A stretch of DNA of 64,000 nucleotides from Akkermansiaceae bacterium (GTDB lineage Bacteria > Verrucomicrobiota > Verrucomicrobiia > Verrucomicrobiales > Akkermansiaceae): positions 62,001 through 126,000 of the forward strand of contig JAHCBC010000003.1 in assembly GCA_019634595.1 (NCBI GenBank). Direction: 5' to 3'. The position numbers and the translations under genes are program-made. Shown piece by piece: positions 43,470-51,234 of the stretch. Numbering within the stretch: the stretch's first letter is position 1; each line of letters opens with the position of its first letter. The notes beneath the pieces were generated by a model, which did no database searches, was not told where the DNA came from, and saw only the letters and a list, made by a program, of their open reading frames with translations.

Positions 43470-44486
43470 ATGAAACGATCTCTGTTAGCCGCCGCACTCA
43501 TCAGCCTCACCGCTCCGCTCCTATCCGCGAAGGACGCCGCGGGGTCCAAGGACCATCCGGACTTCAAACGCATCACCGGCTCCGAGATCATCTGGCACAA
43601 GGCGTCGAAGTTCGATGAACTCACCATCCAGCTTGAGCGCGTGGAGTTCGACTACGGCACCCAGGAATTCAAGAAAACCAAGAGCGACAAGGCGGAAGGC
43701 CAGCTCACCACCCTCTACTACAAGCTCCCCGCGGACTCCACCACCCTGGAAGCCGTGCGCCAATACGAAGCGGAGCTGAAACCCGCTGGCTACGAAACAC
43801 TCTTCACCGCGGAGAATGACAAGCTGGATGACGGCTACGGCCGCTTCGTGGAGCGGACCTTCCCCATCGCGAAAAAGACCGACCAGCTCCAGTATCTCCA
43901 TGAGTTCAACAAGGACGAGCAGCGCTACGCCGTCCTCAAGGGAAAGGGCAAGGGCGGCAACGACATCTATGTTTCCATCTATGCCTTCCGCCTGGATGAC
44001 GTGGGCACCGGTTTCGACAAGCTGGTGGAGGGACACAAGCTGGAGAAAGGCAACGTCGTCGCGCGCGTGGACATCCTGGAAACGAAGGCCATGGACACCC
44101 GCATGACCGCGGTGAAGGCTGAGGAGATCACCAGCTCCATCGACACCGAGGGCCGGATCGCCATCTACGGCGTGTTCTTTGATACGGACAAGTCGGACAT
44201 CAAGCCGGAGTCCGCCGAGTCCCTCGCCGAGATGGCAAAAGCCATCAGCGCCGGGAAAGGCACCTACCTCATCGTCGGCCACACGGACAACCAGGGTGAC
44301 CTCAACTACAACCAGACGCTGTCCCTGAAGCGCGCCACCGCCGTGACCGCCGCCCTCACCGGAGAATACAAGATCCCTGCGGACCGCGTGATCCCCGTGG
44401 GTGTCGGCATGGCCGCCCCGCTCGCCCCGAACACGGATGACAAGGGCCGGTCAAAGAACCGCCGCGTGGAAATCGTGAAGATGTGA
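43470..44486 (+). CDS. OmpA-like protein with N-terminal DUF4892 domain
   Basis: 338 residues from ATG 43470. A 300-codon open frame upstream is the antisense shadow of uvrA. Signal peptide RSLLAAALISLTAPLLSA. Residues about 30-210 match the DUF4892 style (LERVEFDYGTQEFKK, AKKTDQLQYLHEFN, DIYVSIYAFRLDD). The C-terminal OmpA domain at about 230-338 has IYGVFFDTDKSDIKPES, LIVGHTDNQGDLNYNQTLS, RATAVTAAL and GRSKNRRVEIV. The OmpA domain binds peptidoglycan and anchors the outer membrane. Confidence 0.9.
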   Translation: MKRSLLAAALISLTAPLLSAKDAAGSKDHPDFKRITGSEIIWHKASKFDELTIQLERVEFDYGTQEFKKTKSDKAEGQLTTLYYKLPADSTTLEAVRQYEAELKPAGYETLFTAENDKLDDGYGRFVERTFPIAKKTDQLQYLHEFNKDEQRYAVLKGKGKGGNDIYVSIYAFRLDDVGTGFDKLVEGHKLEKGNVVARVDILETKAMDTRMTAVKAEEITSSIDTEGRIAIYGVFFDTDKSDIKPESAESLAEMAKAISAGKGTYLIVGHTDNQGDLNYNQTLSLKRATAVTAALTGEYKIPADRVIPVGVGMAAPLAPNTDDKGRSKNRRVEIVKM

Positions 44487-44521
44487 GCGGCCCGCACCTC
44501 CGCGGCTTTCATCCGGTGATG

Positions 44522-44701
44522 ATGGCAGGGATGCCATTCCATGGCGTCCGGCGGGGGTAGCCCGCTATCTCCAAGCTGCTCCGGCCCCTAACAGACATCA
44601 TCCTATCCGCATCACCGGATCCGATGCCGTCCACGCATCCGGACCGCATGGAATGGGAGCGAAGCGGACATAGTAGCTATGCCGCAATGCGATCCCTGCC
44701 A
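44522..44701. repeat. Family B inverted-pair element with an interrupted right end, locus 4
   Basis: The left hairpin is GGATGCCAT-TCC-ATGGCGTCC, headed by TGGCAG. The right end starts GACCGCATGGAATG but is split by about 35 bases before GATCCCTGCCA resumes. The inserted part carries its own hairpin GCGGaCATAG-TAG-CTATGCCGC. Between convergent genes. Confidence 0.8.
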
Positions 44702-44727
44702 ACACCCGGGCAGACAGAGGCCAACCC

Positions 44728-46722
44728 TCACTTCACCGGCAGCAACTGCACCGCATCCACAGAGACGATGCCGTCCGCATCCGCGTTGCTGACCTTCACC
44801 ACCACTTCCTCCCCCGCGGCGAACTTCGACGTTCCCAGCGAGGCAAAGGCCGCCAGCTTCCGCTGGTCCACCTCCATGGTGGAGCTGCGGTCGCCGCGCA
44901 GGATGGTGACCTTCGCGTTCGACGCACGGTTGGAGGCGGCGCTGTAGTAGAATCTCAACTCATGGTTGCCGGCCTTTGGCACCGTCAGGCGGAAGGTCGC
45001 GCTCTTTTCCCCTTTCCCCAGCCCGCCGTCATGGCTGCTGCTCAGATTCACCGGCGCGCCGTAGCCGCTGTGCGTCCAGTCGCCCACGAACTCCGCCTCC
45101 GCATCATCCATCACCACGCCCGGCAGCTCCTCCGCCATGACCGCTCCGGGGATGTCCAGCTCCAGCACCGCGCCCTGCTCCTTCAGCTTGTCGCGGAGCG
45201 CGGCCACATCGATCTTCTGCACCGGCACCTTTCCCTGCGCGGCCCGCACCGCCGCCAGCCCGGAGGCCTGCCCCATCGCCATATACACCGGCTCCATCCT
45301 CATCGAACAATACGCGATGTGGGAGGCGGAGAAACAGACAGGCACCAGCAGGTTCACGCACTCCTCCTCCTTCGGAGTCAGGCTGCGGTAAGGAATCTGG
45401 TAGGGCTGGGAGGGAGCATCCGGGAATGATCCCTCATCCGCCACAGTGCCATCATCCGCCACGATGCGCTGCACGATGTGGCAGTCGATCACAAACGAAC
45501 CCATGCCCACGCTGTCCGGCTTCCGCACCGCACGCTGGCAATCCGCCTGCACCATCACATAGGCACCCTTCATCCGGCGGCCTTCCCTTATATATAATGC
45601 GTACGGCCAGTTCCCGTGGTCCGTGAACTCATCCCGGCACAGCCCCCATCCGTTCGTTTCCTCCCTCAGTTCCTCCGGCACGCGCCCGTCATTCCCCAGA
45701 AACCACAGCATCCCCTGGATGTGGTCGATGTGGTCCTGCCGGATCCTGCTCCTTTCCGTCCAGTCTCCATCCGGATAGCCGGTATTCCCTCCGGGGTAGT
45801 CGGTCGAGAACAGCCCCTGTGCATTGAGATCATATTTCCCGTTCGCGATCTCACCCAGATGGAACAGGCGGTTGAACGCCACCTTCGGGAAAGCATGGAT
45901 CAGCCGCAGCAGCAGTTCATACCGCTCCGGCTGGTAGTTCGCGGGCTTGGGGAAAGGAATCTTGATGTCCCCCCGCTGCGTCACCACCACCCGGAAGTTG
46001 TAGGCCTGGGTGAGACCGTCCGCGCTGCCCCGTTCCGCGCTGATCTTCCTCACCCCGTGGATCGGCTCACCATTCGCGTCCAGCGCGGAAATCTTCGCCG
46101 GTGTTCCGTGGATGTAGCTGGGGCCGATCTTTCCGCTGGCCATGATCTCGTTCGGACGCGGCCTCACCGGCATCGGGTGGAATCCCGCCAGCGGCTCGTC
46201 ATACTCCGCCCTGCTCTCACGCCCCACCCGGTAACCCACGCCGGACATCGCCATGAGGTCACCTTCATAGGAAGCGTCGATGAACTGGAGCGCTGGATAC
46301 TCCGTCCCGTCCGCGGTGGTGATCGCCATGATTTTCCCCGCCTCCTTCCTCACGGATTTCAGCGTCTGTCCTTTCACCACCCGCACCTTCGCCTCCGACA
46401 GCAGCGCCTCGAACGCACGCAGGTTCGCCTTCGGCTCCGCATACCACATCCACTTTTCCTCCAGCCCTTCCGCCGCCTTCGTGAAAAACTCCTTCGGAAA
46501 TCCGCCGATGGTTTCCTTCTTCCCGATGTCACTCCGCGCCAGCCCGCCGGTCACCATCCCACCGATCCATGGTGTCGGCTCGATCACCACCACGGACGCC
46601 CCCTCCCTCGCCGCCGTCACCCCAGCCGCGATGCCGGCCGGGGTCCCGCCATACACCAACACATCAAACGGCTCCGCATGGACGATGCCTGCCAACCCCA
46701 GGAATATCAGAATGAACCTCAT
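44728..46722 (-). CDS. Secreted FAD-dependent oxidoreductase
   Basis: 664 residues from ATG 46722. Signal peptide FILIFLGLAGIVHA. FAD-binding N-terminus VLVYGGTPAGIAAGVTAARE and WIGGMVTGGLARSDIG. The FIDASYEGDLMAMSGVGYRV and CVNLLVPVCFSASHIAYCSM blocks are typical of the FAD_oxidored (PF12831-type) family abundant in Verrucomicrobiota and Planctomycetota polysaccharide loci. The C-terminal 130 residues (GDWTHSGYGAPVNLSSSHDG, NHELRFYYSAASNRASN) look like a golvesin/xanthan-lyase-type beta domain. Probably acts on carbohydrates or their derivatives outside the cytoplasm (inference). Confidence 0.88.
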   Translation of the reverse strand: MRFILIFLGLAGIVHAEPFDVLVYGGTPAGIAAGVTAAREGASVVVIEPTPWIGGMVTGGLARSDIGKKETIGGFPKEFFTKAAEGLEEKWMWYAEPKANLRAFEALLSEAKVRVVKGQTLKSVRKEAGKIMAITTADGTEYPALQFIDASYEGDLMAMSGVGYRVGRESRAEYDEPLAGFHPMPVRPRPNEIMASGKIGPSYIHGTPAKISALDANGEPIHGVRKISAERGSADGLTQAYNFRVVVTQRGDIKIPFPKPANYQPERYELLLRLIHAFPKVAFNRLFHLGEIANGKYDLNAQGLFSTDYPGGNTGYPDGDWTERSRIRQDHIDHIQGMLWFLGNDGRVPEELREETNGWGLCRDEFTDHGNWPYALYIREGRRMKGAYVMVQADCQRAVRKPDSVGMGSFVIDCHIVQRIVADDGTVADEGSFPDAPSQPYQIPYRSLTPKEEECVNLLVPVCFSASHIAYCSMRMEPVYMAMGQASGLAAVRAAQGKVPVQKIDVAALRDKLKEQGAVLELDIPGAVMAEELPGVVMDDAEAEFVGDWTHSGYGAPVNLSSSHDGGLGKGEKSATFRLTVPKAGNHELRFYYSAASNRASNAKVTILRGDRSSTMEVDQRKLAAFASLGTSKFAAGEEVVVKVSNADADGIVSVDAVQLLPVK

Positions 46723-46813
46723 GGACACACCCCATTCCCTACCCTTTCCGGCGCACACCCGTCCACCGAAACTTCCCCATTCACAAAGACGGATTCCACG
46801 CTAGCTTCCCCGC

Positions 46814-47467
46814 GTGACGCTCGAACGCTTCCTGGATACCGATCATGTTTCGCTGAAGATCTGCGGTGTGACCACCCCCGGCGACGCACAGCGGTTGGTG
46901 GACCACGATGTGCCCGCGCTGGGCGCGAACTTCTGGCCGCAGTCGAAACGCCACCTCCGTCCGGAGGACGCATCCTTCCTCAAGGAACTCGCCGGAAAAA
47001 TCCTGCGCGTGGGTGTGTTCGTGAACCAGGATCCGGAACTGCCCATCCGTCTTTTCAACGAAGGGCTGATCGATGTCGTGCAGCTTCATGGCGATGAACG
47101 GCCGTCCGATGCCGCGCCCTACGTGACGGCGGGCATCCCCTTCATCAAGGCCATCGGTGTGAAGACCCTTTCCGACCTGTCCCTCGCCGCCGGGTTCGGC
47201 GCATCCGCCATCCTGCTGGATGCCCATGCACCCGGCGTCTATGGCGGCACGGGGGAGGCGTTCGACTGGAACGTCGCCAACGCATTCAAGAAAGACCATC
47301 CCACGCTCCCCATCATTCTCGCCGGAGGCATCATCCCCGGAAATGCCGCGCTCGCCGCCTCCACGGTGCGCCCCGCCGCGCTCGATGTCGCATCCGGCGC
47401 GGAGATCGCCCCCGGTGTGAAGGACTTCGACAAGATCTCCCAACTCCTCTCCGCGCTCCAACACTGA
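46814..47467 (+). CDS. trpF: Phosphoribosylanthranilate isomerase
   Basis: 217 residues, GTG start at 46814. TIM-barrel motifs: VSLKICGVTTPGDAQRLVD (catalytic Cys region), LGANFWPQSKRHL, RVGVFVNQ, VVQLHGDERP, FIKAIGV, AILLDAHAPGVYGGTGEAFD (catalytic Asp), IILAGGIIPGNA and ALDVASGAE. Third step of tryptophan synthesis from anthranilate. Other trp genes are absent; a TatD gene follows after 3 bases. Confidence 0.96.
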   Translation: MTLERFLDTDHVSLKICGVTTPGDAQRLVDHDVPALGANFWPQSKRHLRPEDASFLKELAGKILRVGVFVNQDPELPIRLFNEGLIDVVQLHGDERPSDAAPYVTAGIPFIKAIGVKTLSDLSLAAGFGASAILLDAHAPGVYGGTGEAFDWNVANAFKKDHPTLPIILAGGIIPGNAALAASTVRPAALDVASGAEIAPGVKDFDKISQLLSALQH

Positions 47468-47470
47468 TTC

Positions 47471-48274
47471 ATGCTGACGGATTCCCACTGCCACCTCGCC
47501 TCCCACCGCTTCTCTCCGGAGGAAGCTCCGTCCCTCATCCAGCACGCGCATGACGCGGGTGTGAACCGGCTGGTCACCCTGGCGACGTGCCTGGAGGATG
47601 TGGAGCCGAACCTTTCCATCGCACGGCATCCATCCGTGCACGCCTGCATCGGCATCCATCCGTGTGATGTCCACAACGCGCCTGACGATGCGATGGAAAA
47701 ACTCGCCGCATACGTGGCGGATCCCCGCGTGTGCGCCATCGGTGAGACGGGGCTGGACTACTACCACCCCGCGCCGGATGGCTGGGATAAGGAAAGCTTC
47801 CGCTCACGGCAAAGGACGTTCCTCCACCAGCATTTCCGTCTCGCCGCGGAAGCCGGCCTCAACATCGTCATCCACACCCGTGACAAGGAAGGCCAGTCAT
47901 CGCTCGATGACGCGCTGTCCATCTACGCGGAGTATCACAAGGATGTCCGCGCGGTCTTCCACTGCTTCATCAGCACCGCCGCCAACGCGCGCCGGGTGTT
48001 CGATCTCGGAGGCATCATTTCCTTCGGTGGCGTCGCCACGTTCAAAAGCGCGCGTGAAGTGAGGGAGACCATCCTCTCATGCGCGGCGGGGACTTTCATG
48101 CTGGAGACGGACGCGCCTTACCTCGCTCCGGAGCCGCATCGCGGAAAGCGCAACGAGCCTGCCTTCGTCTCGCACACCGCTTCGTTCATCGCTTCGCTGC
48201 GCGGAGAGCACATCAACGCTCTCGAGTCGCACACCAACGATGTGGCGTCTTCTTTCTTCCGCTTCCGCGCGTGA
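47471..48274 (+). CDS. TatD family metal-dependent hydrolase
   Basis: 267 residues. Metal site and family motifs: LTDSHCHLA, GIHPCDVHN, AIGETGLDYYH, QHFRLAAEAGLNIVIHTRDK, AVFHCFIST, YISFGG-like GIISFGGVATF and MLETDAPYLAP. 3'-5' DNA/RNA exonuclease-type hydrolase. Tightly follows trpF, 3 bases apart. Confidence 0.94.
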   Translation: MLTDSHCHLASHRFSPEEAPSLIQHAHDAGVNRLVTLATCLEDVEPNLSIARHPSVHACIGIHPCDVHNAPDDAMEKLAAYVADPRVCAIGETGLDYYHPAPDGWDKESFRSRQRTFLHQHFRLAAEAGLNIVIHTRDKEGQSSLDDALSIYAEYHKDVRAVFHCFISTAANARRVFDLGGIISFGGVATFKSAREVRETILSCAAGTFMLETDAPYLAPEPHRGKRNEPAFVSHTASFIASLRGEHINALESHTNDVASSFFRFRA

Positions 48275-48389
48275 ATCATTTTGAATGAACCCCACGCTCC
48301 GCATCGTTTCATCATGCGATGCGAATCACGTGAGATTTTCATCTTCCGTTCTTTCCAAAATTCAATCCATCCGCTAACAACACATACCA

Positions 48390-48788
48390 ATGAACCCGAT
48401 CAAGCTGATCATTCCATCGGCCATTGCCATCGCACTCTCTTCCTGCGCGACGAAGAACGACGAGTACGACACCAGCTACGCTCCCGCTGATGCCGGATAC
48501 GATGCTCCCGCACCGTCCAACCAGACCTACGACACGCCCGCCGCGTATGAGGACGCTGGCTCCGCCTACACCCCTAACATCCCGGCGGCGCCTTCCACTC
48601 CATCCGCACCGGCACACGTTCCATCCACCGGCGGAGGCGTGGCTGCCACGCACACCGTCGTCAAAGGCGACACGCTCGGCGGCATCGCGAGGAAATACAA
48701 AGTCTCCATCGCCTCCATCAAGGCCGCCAATGGCATGACCAGCGACATCGTCGTGCTGGGCAAGACACTCAAAATCCCCGCCAACTGA
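48390..48788 (+). CDS. Small LysM lipoprotein
   Basis: 132 residues. Lipobox IAIALSSCA with Cys for lipidation. A Tyr/Asp/Ala/Pro-rich linker of about 65 residues leads to a C-terminal LysM domain (HTVVKGDTLGGIARKYKVSI, VLGKTLKIP). Probably anchors to the outer membrane and binds peptidoglycan. Followed by the thioredoxin-like gene 46 bases downstream. Confidence 0.88.
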   Translation: MNPIKLIIPSAIAIALSSCATKNDEYDTSYAPADAGYDAPAPSNQTYDTPAAYEDAGSAYTPNIPAAPSTPSAPAHVPSTGGGVAATHTVVKGDTLGGIARKYKVSIASIKAANGMTSDIVVLGKTLKIPAN

Positions 48789-48834
48789 TCCGCGGGTTCC
48801 AGCGGAGCCGCACCGCTCCGGCAACCTTTCCTCC

Positions 48835-49809
48835 ATGCGCTTTCCTCCTTCCTCCCTGCTTTTGATCCTCACCGCGCTTGCGGCGGCCGCCGAGCCGAAG
48901 CAAGCCGGTCCGGGGACACCGGAAGCGTCACCGAAGGAAGCCGCCATCGAACGCCTGCTGGGCGAACGCTCCTCGCCGGAAGCACTGGAAGCGGCCATCA
49001 CCGAAGCGAAGAAGCACGGAGTAACGGACCAGGCCGTGCTGGAGGCGCGCTTCGTCTTCCACGTGGACCGCAACGAGAATGCGCGGATCGCCGCATTGCT
49101 CCCGCGGTTCCTCGAACGGAAGGACACGTTCAGGCTCGGGGACTCCGAGATCTTCGCCACCCGCGACGAATGGCTGGCGGTGATCGAGTATGTCAGCGCG
49201 CTCGACGCCCTGGAGAAGAAGGACAAGGCCGCCTTCAAAACCCACATCACCGAAGCCTTCTGGCTCAGCCCGAAGCAAGGCAACGCCTTCGCGCCGCACA
49301 TCGAACGCATCCGGCTCGAGGATAGGTTGGCAGGGATGAAGGTGGACTTCTCGGAAACCTTCCTCCCCGTCGCCACCGGAGATCCGGTGACGCTTTCAAA
49401 AACCATCGGAGACAAGAAGGCGCTCCTCCTCCAGTTCTGGTCACCTCTCAGCGCGGAGTGCGAAGCCCTGCTCCCCGACTTCGCCAGGATCGTGGATGAA
49501 GTCACACCGAAGGGAGTCGCCGTCGCCACCATGGTCATGGACCATTCCCCATCCGCCCTCACGGACACACGCTCGATGATCGGCGCGGAACCCGCCGGCG
49601 CATGGCTTATCGATGACGTGCGTGATCCGCTCAGCCCGCGCATGGGCATCCAGAAGCTGCCCACCTTCGTGCTCGTCTCGGAGGACGGCGGCATCATATC
49701 ATTCGGCTCCGCGGGTGAGGCGGAGTTATGGGCCGGGCTCGCCCGGATCAACCCATCCATCAGCCCTCCGAAGCTGGATTCCACACGCGGGAACGACGCC
49801 AATGATTAA
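48835..49809 (+). CDS. Secreted thioredoxin-fold protein lacking the CxxC motif
   Basis: 324 residues. Signal peptide SLLLILTALAAAAE, an N-terminal helical region at about 25-165, and a C-terminal thioredoxin/TlpA-like domain at about 170-310: KALLLQFWSPLSAECEALLP, GVAVATMVMD, LPTFVLVSEDGGI. The redox site reads SPLSAEC, so only one cysteine remains and disulfide exchange is unlikely. It may act as a binding or scaffold protein (inference). Confidence 0.75.
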   Translation: MRFPPSSLLLILTALAAAAEPKQAGPGTPEASPKEAAIERLLGERSSPEALEAAITEAKKHGVTDQAVLEARFVFHVDRNENARIAALLPRFLERKDTFRLGDSEIFATRDEWLAVIEYVSALDALEKKDKAAFKTHITEAFWLSPKQGNAFAPHIERIRLEDRLAGMKVDFSETFLPVATGDPVTLSKTIGDKKALLLQFWSPLSAECEALLPDFARIVDEVTPKGVAVATMVMDHSPSALTDTRSMIGAEPAGAWLIDDVRDPLSPRMGIQKLPTFVLVSEDGGIISFGSAGEAELWAGLARINPSISPPKLDSTRGNDAND

Positions 49810-49925
49810 TACTAGATATATAGTAAAAAACGGCTTCCGCGGCACGATCAAAAATATTTCACAAATCTTTATTTTCCACGTGTTTCAACTTGACGTTTAA
49901 CCAAACTACTAGTTTCATCGTTGAA
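49810..49925 (+). promoter_or_regulatory. AT-rich promoter with two dyads before the BlaI/H1 fusion gene
   Basis: A strikingly AT-rich gap. TACTA-GATATA-TAGTA lies at 49810-49825 and AAACTA-C-TAGTTT at 49903-49915, both perfect dyads. TTGACG at 49890 with TTTCAT 17 bases later is a candidate promoter, so the second dyad would sit between -35 and -10. BlaI-family proteins bind short dyads and often repress their own gene; autoregulation is inference. Confidence 0.45.
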
Positions 49926-49944
49926 ACCACTTGAGGTGAATCCA

Positions 49945-50727
49945 ATGGCCAGGCCATCCCATCCATCCAACCTCGAACTCCAGGCGCTCTCCGTCATCTG
50001 GCACGATGGACCCTCGACCGTCTCCTCGGTGCATGCCGCCCTTCCCGATGGAAAGGAACGCGCCTACACCACCGTGCTCTCCGTGATGCAGAGCCTCGAG
50101 CGCAAGAAGCTCGTAAAGCGCATCACCACCGAAGGCCGCGCCCATGTCTATGACGCGACCTACAACCAGGAAGTCATCGTCAGGAGCGCGACCCATGACT
50201 TCCTCAACGCTTTTGGAGGACGGCTCGATGAGGCGATCCTCGCTATCCTCTCCGCCGGTCAGTTAACTCCGGAAGAGAAAACCAACATCGAACGCGAACT
50301 CCAAAGACACAAAGCCATGGCTGCAAAAAAAACAGCGAAGAAGGCCGCGGCCAAAACCGCGAAGAAAGCCGTAAAGAAAGTTGCCAAGAAAGCTCCGGCC
50401 AAAAAAGCCGCCGCCAAAAAGGCTCCTGCCAAAAAAGCACCGGCTAAGAAAGCACCCGCCAAAAAGGCTCCTGCCAAAAAGGTAGCCAAGAAAGCGGCGA
50501 AAAAGGTGGCAGCGAAAAGCGCCAAGAAAACCGTGAAGAAGGCAGCGAAGAAGACCGTCGCCAAGAAAGCGGCTCCCGCCAAGAAAGCTCCGGCCAAAAA
50601 AGCCGCCGCCAAAAAGGTAGCCAAGAAGGCACCGGCCAAAAAAGCCGCCGCAAAGAAAGCCCCAGCCAAAAAAGCGGCCCCCGCTAAAAAGGCACCGGCG
50701 AAGAAGGCGGCTGCAAAGAAAGCCTGA
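49945..50727 (+). CDS. BlaI/MecI-family winged-helix protein fused to a histone-H1-like Lys/Ala/Pro tail
   Basis: 260 residues from ATG 49945; GAGGTGA lies 7 bases upstream and decides this start over the TTG at 49921. Residues 1-115 are a BlaI/MecI/CopY winged helix: NLELQALSVIWHDGPSTVSS, AYTTVLSVMQSLERKKLVKR, TEGRAHVYDATYN and ILSAGQLTPEEKTNIERELQ. From about residue 125 to the end the protein is almost only Lys, Ala and Pro, in units of the AKKAPAKKA type, like histone H1 tails and bacterial H1-like proteins. The tail is long enough to coat DNA, so the protein may be a nucleoid-associated factor rather than a simple repressor (inference). No blaR1-type protease gene is adjacent. A strong terminator follows. 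Confidence 0.85.
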   Translation: MARPSHPSNLELQALSVIWHDGPSTVSSVHAALPDGKERAYTTVLSVMQSLERKKLVKRITTEGRAHVYDATYNQEVIVRSATHDFLNAFGGRLDEAILAILSAGQLTPEEKTNIERELQRHKAMAAKKTAKKAAAKTAKKAVKKVAKKAPAKKAAAKKAPAKKAPAKKAPAKKAPAKKVAKKAAKKVAAKSAKKTVKKAAKKTVAKKAAPAKKAPAKKAAAKKVAKKAPAKKAAAKKAPAKKAAPAKKAPAKKAAAKKA

Positions 50728-50804
50728 TCCTTTGACCCCGCAAACAGCTCGCCCCAACCAACCAGCGAAACTGCTGTTCGCGTAGTTCCAGATGTTTCAT
50801 GAAA

Positions 50805-50842
50805 GGCGGGAAGTCTCCGGACTTCCCGCCCTTTTCTTTTTC
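50805..50842 (+). terminator. Intrinsic terminator after the BlaI/H1 fusion gene
   Basis: GGCGGGAAGTC and GACTTCCCGCC form an 11-bp perfect stem with a TCCG loop, followed by CTTTTCTTTTTC. Confidence 0.93.
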
Positions 50843-50949
50843 ATTTCAGGCCTCCCGTTCCCCGACCGCCAACAAACACAAAAAAAGGGTTGCACGGAGA
50901 GTCGCCACCATCCTAGCTTCGCGCCCGCCCGACGGGCGACACAAAGGAA

Positions 50950-51024
<75 letters not shown>

Positions 51025-51029
51025 TTTTT

Positions 51030-51052
51030 GAAAACCTATGACTTAGGTTTTC
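51030..51052 (+). terminator. Hairpin after tRNA-Val
   Basis: GAAAACCTA and TAGGTTTTC form a 9-bp stem with a TGACT loop, 5 bases past the tRNA. There is a T-run before but not after the stem, so termination is uncertain. Confidence 0.4.
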
Positions 51053-51074
51053 CAGATGCCGCCCCCCTCTCGGG

Positions 51075-51234
51075 CCTTGAAATCACAGCGCGGAGGACAA
51101 TCTCCTCCATGCGCGCCCGATCACGCTGGAGCAGGCGGTGACGCATGGCTCGTATTTCAGCATCGCTTACAACCCGCCCGGTGACACCAGCTTCTCCTGC
51201 GGCGGCACGTGCGCCGTGCCGGAGCGTGAGCGCA
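51075..51234 (+). pseudogene. Possible C-terminal gene remnant downstream of tRNA-Val
   Basis: A short frame after an in-frame stop reads ITLEQAVTHGSYFSIAYNPP, followed by GDTSFSCGGTCAVPER. It has protein-like composition and a CGGTC motif but no start codon and no recognised domain. It could be the tail of a degraded gene left beside the tRNA. It runs into the 3' end of the convergent glycosidase gene. Confidence 0.25.

Noticed and set aside
45616..47097. 493-residue open frame on the plus strand
   Set aside because: Antisense to the FAD oxidoreductase and overlapping trpF in another frame; His/Arg/Pro-rich shadow.
49945..50727. Beta-lactamase regulator (BlaI with BlaR1)
   Set aside because: No blaR1 or beta-lactamase gene is adjacent, and the long basic tail is foreign to classical BlaI.
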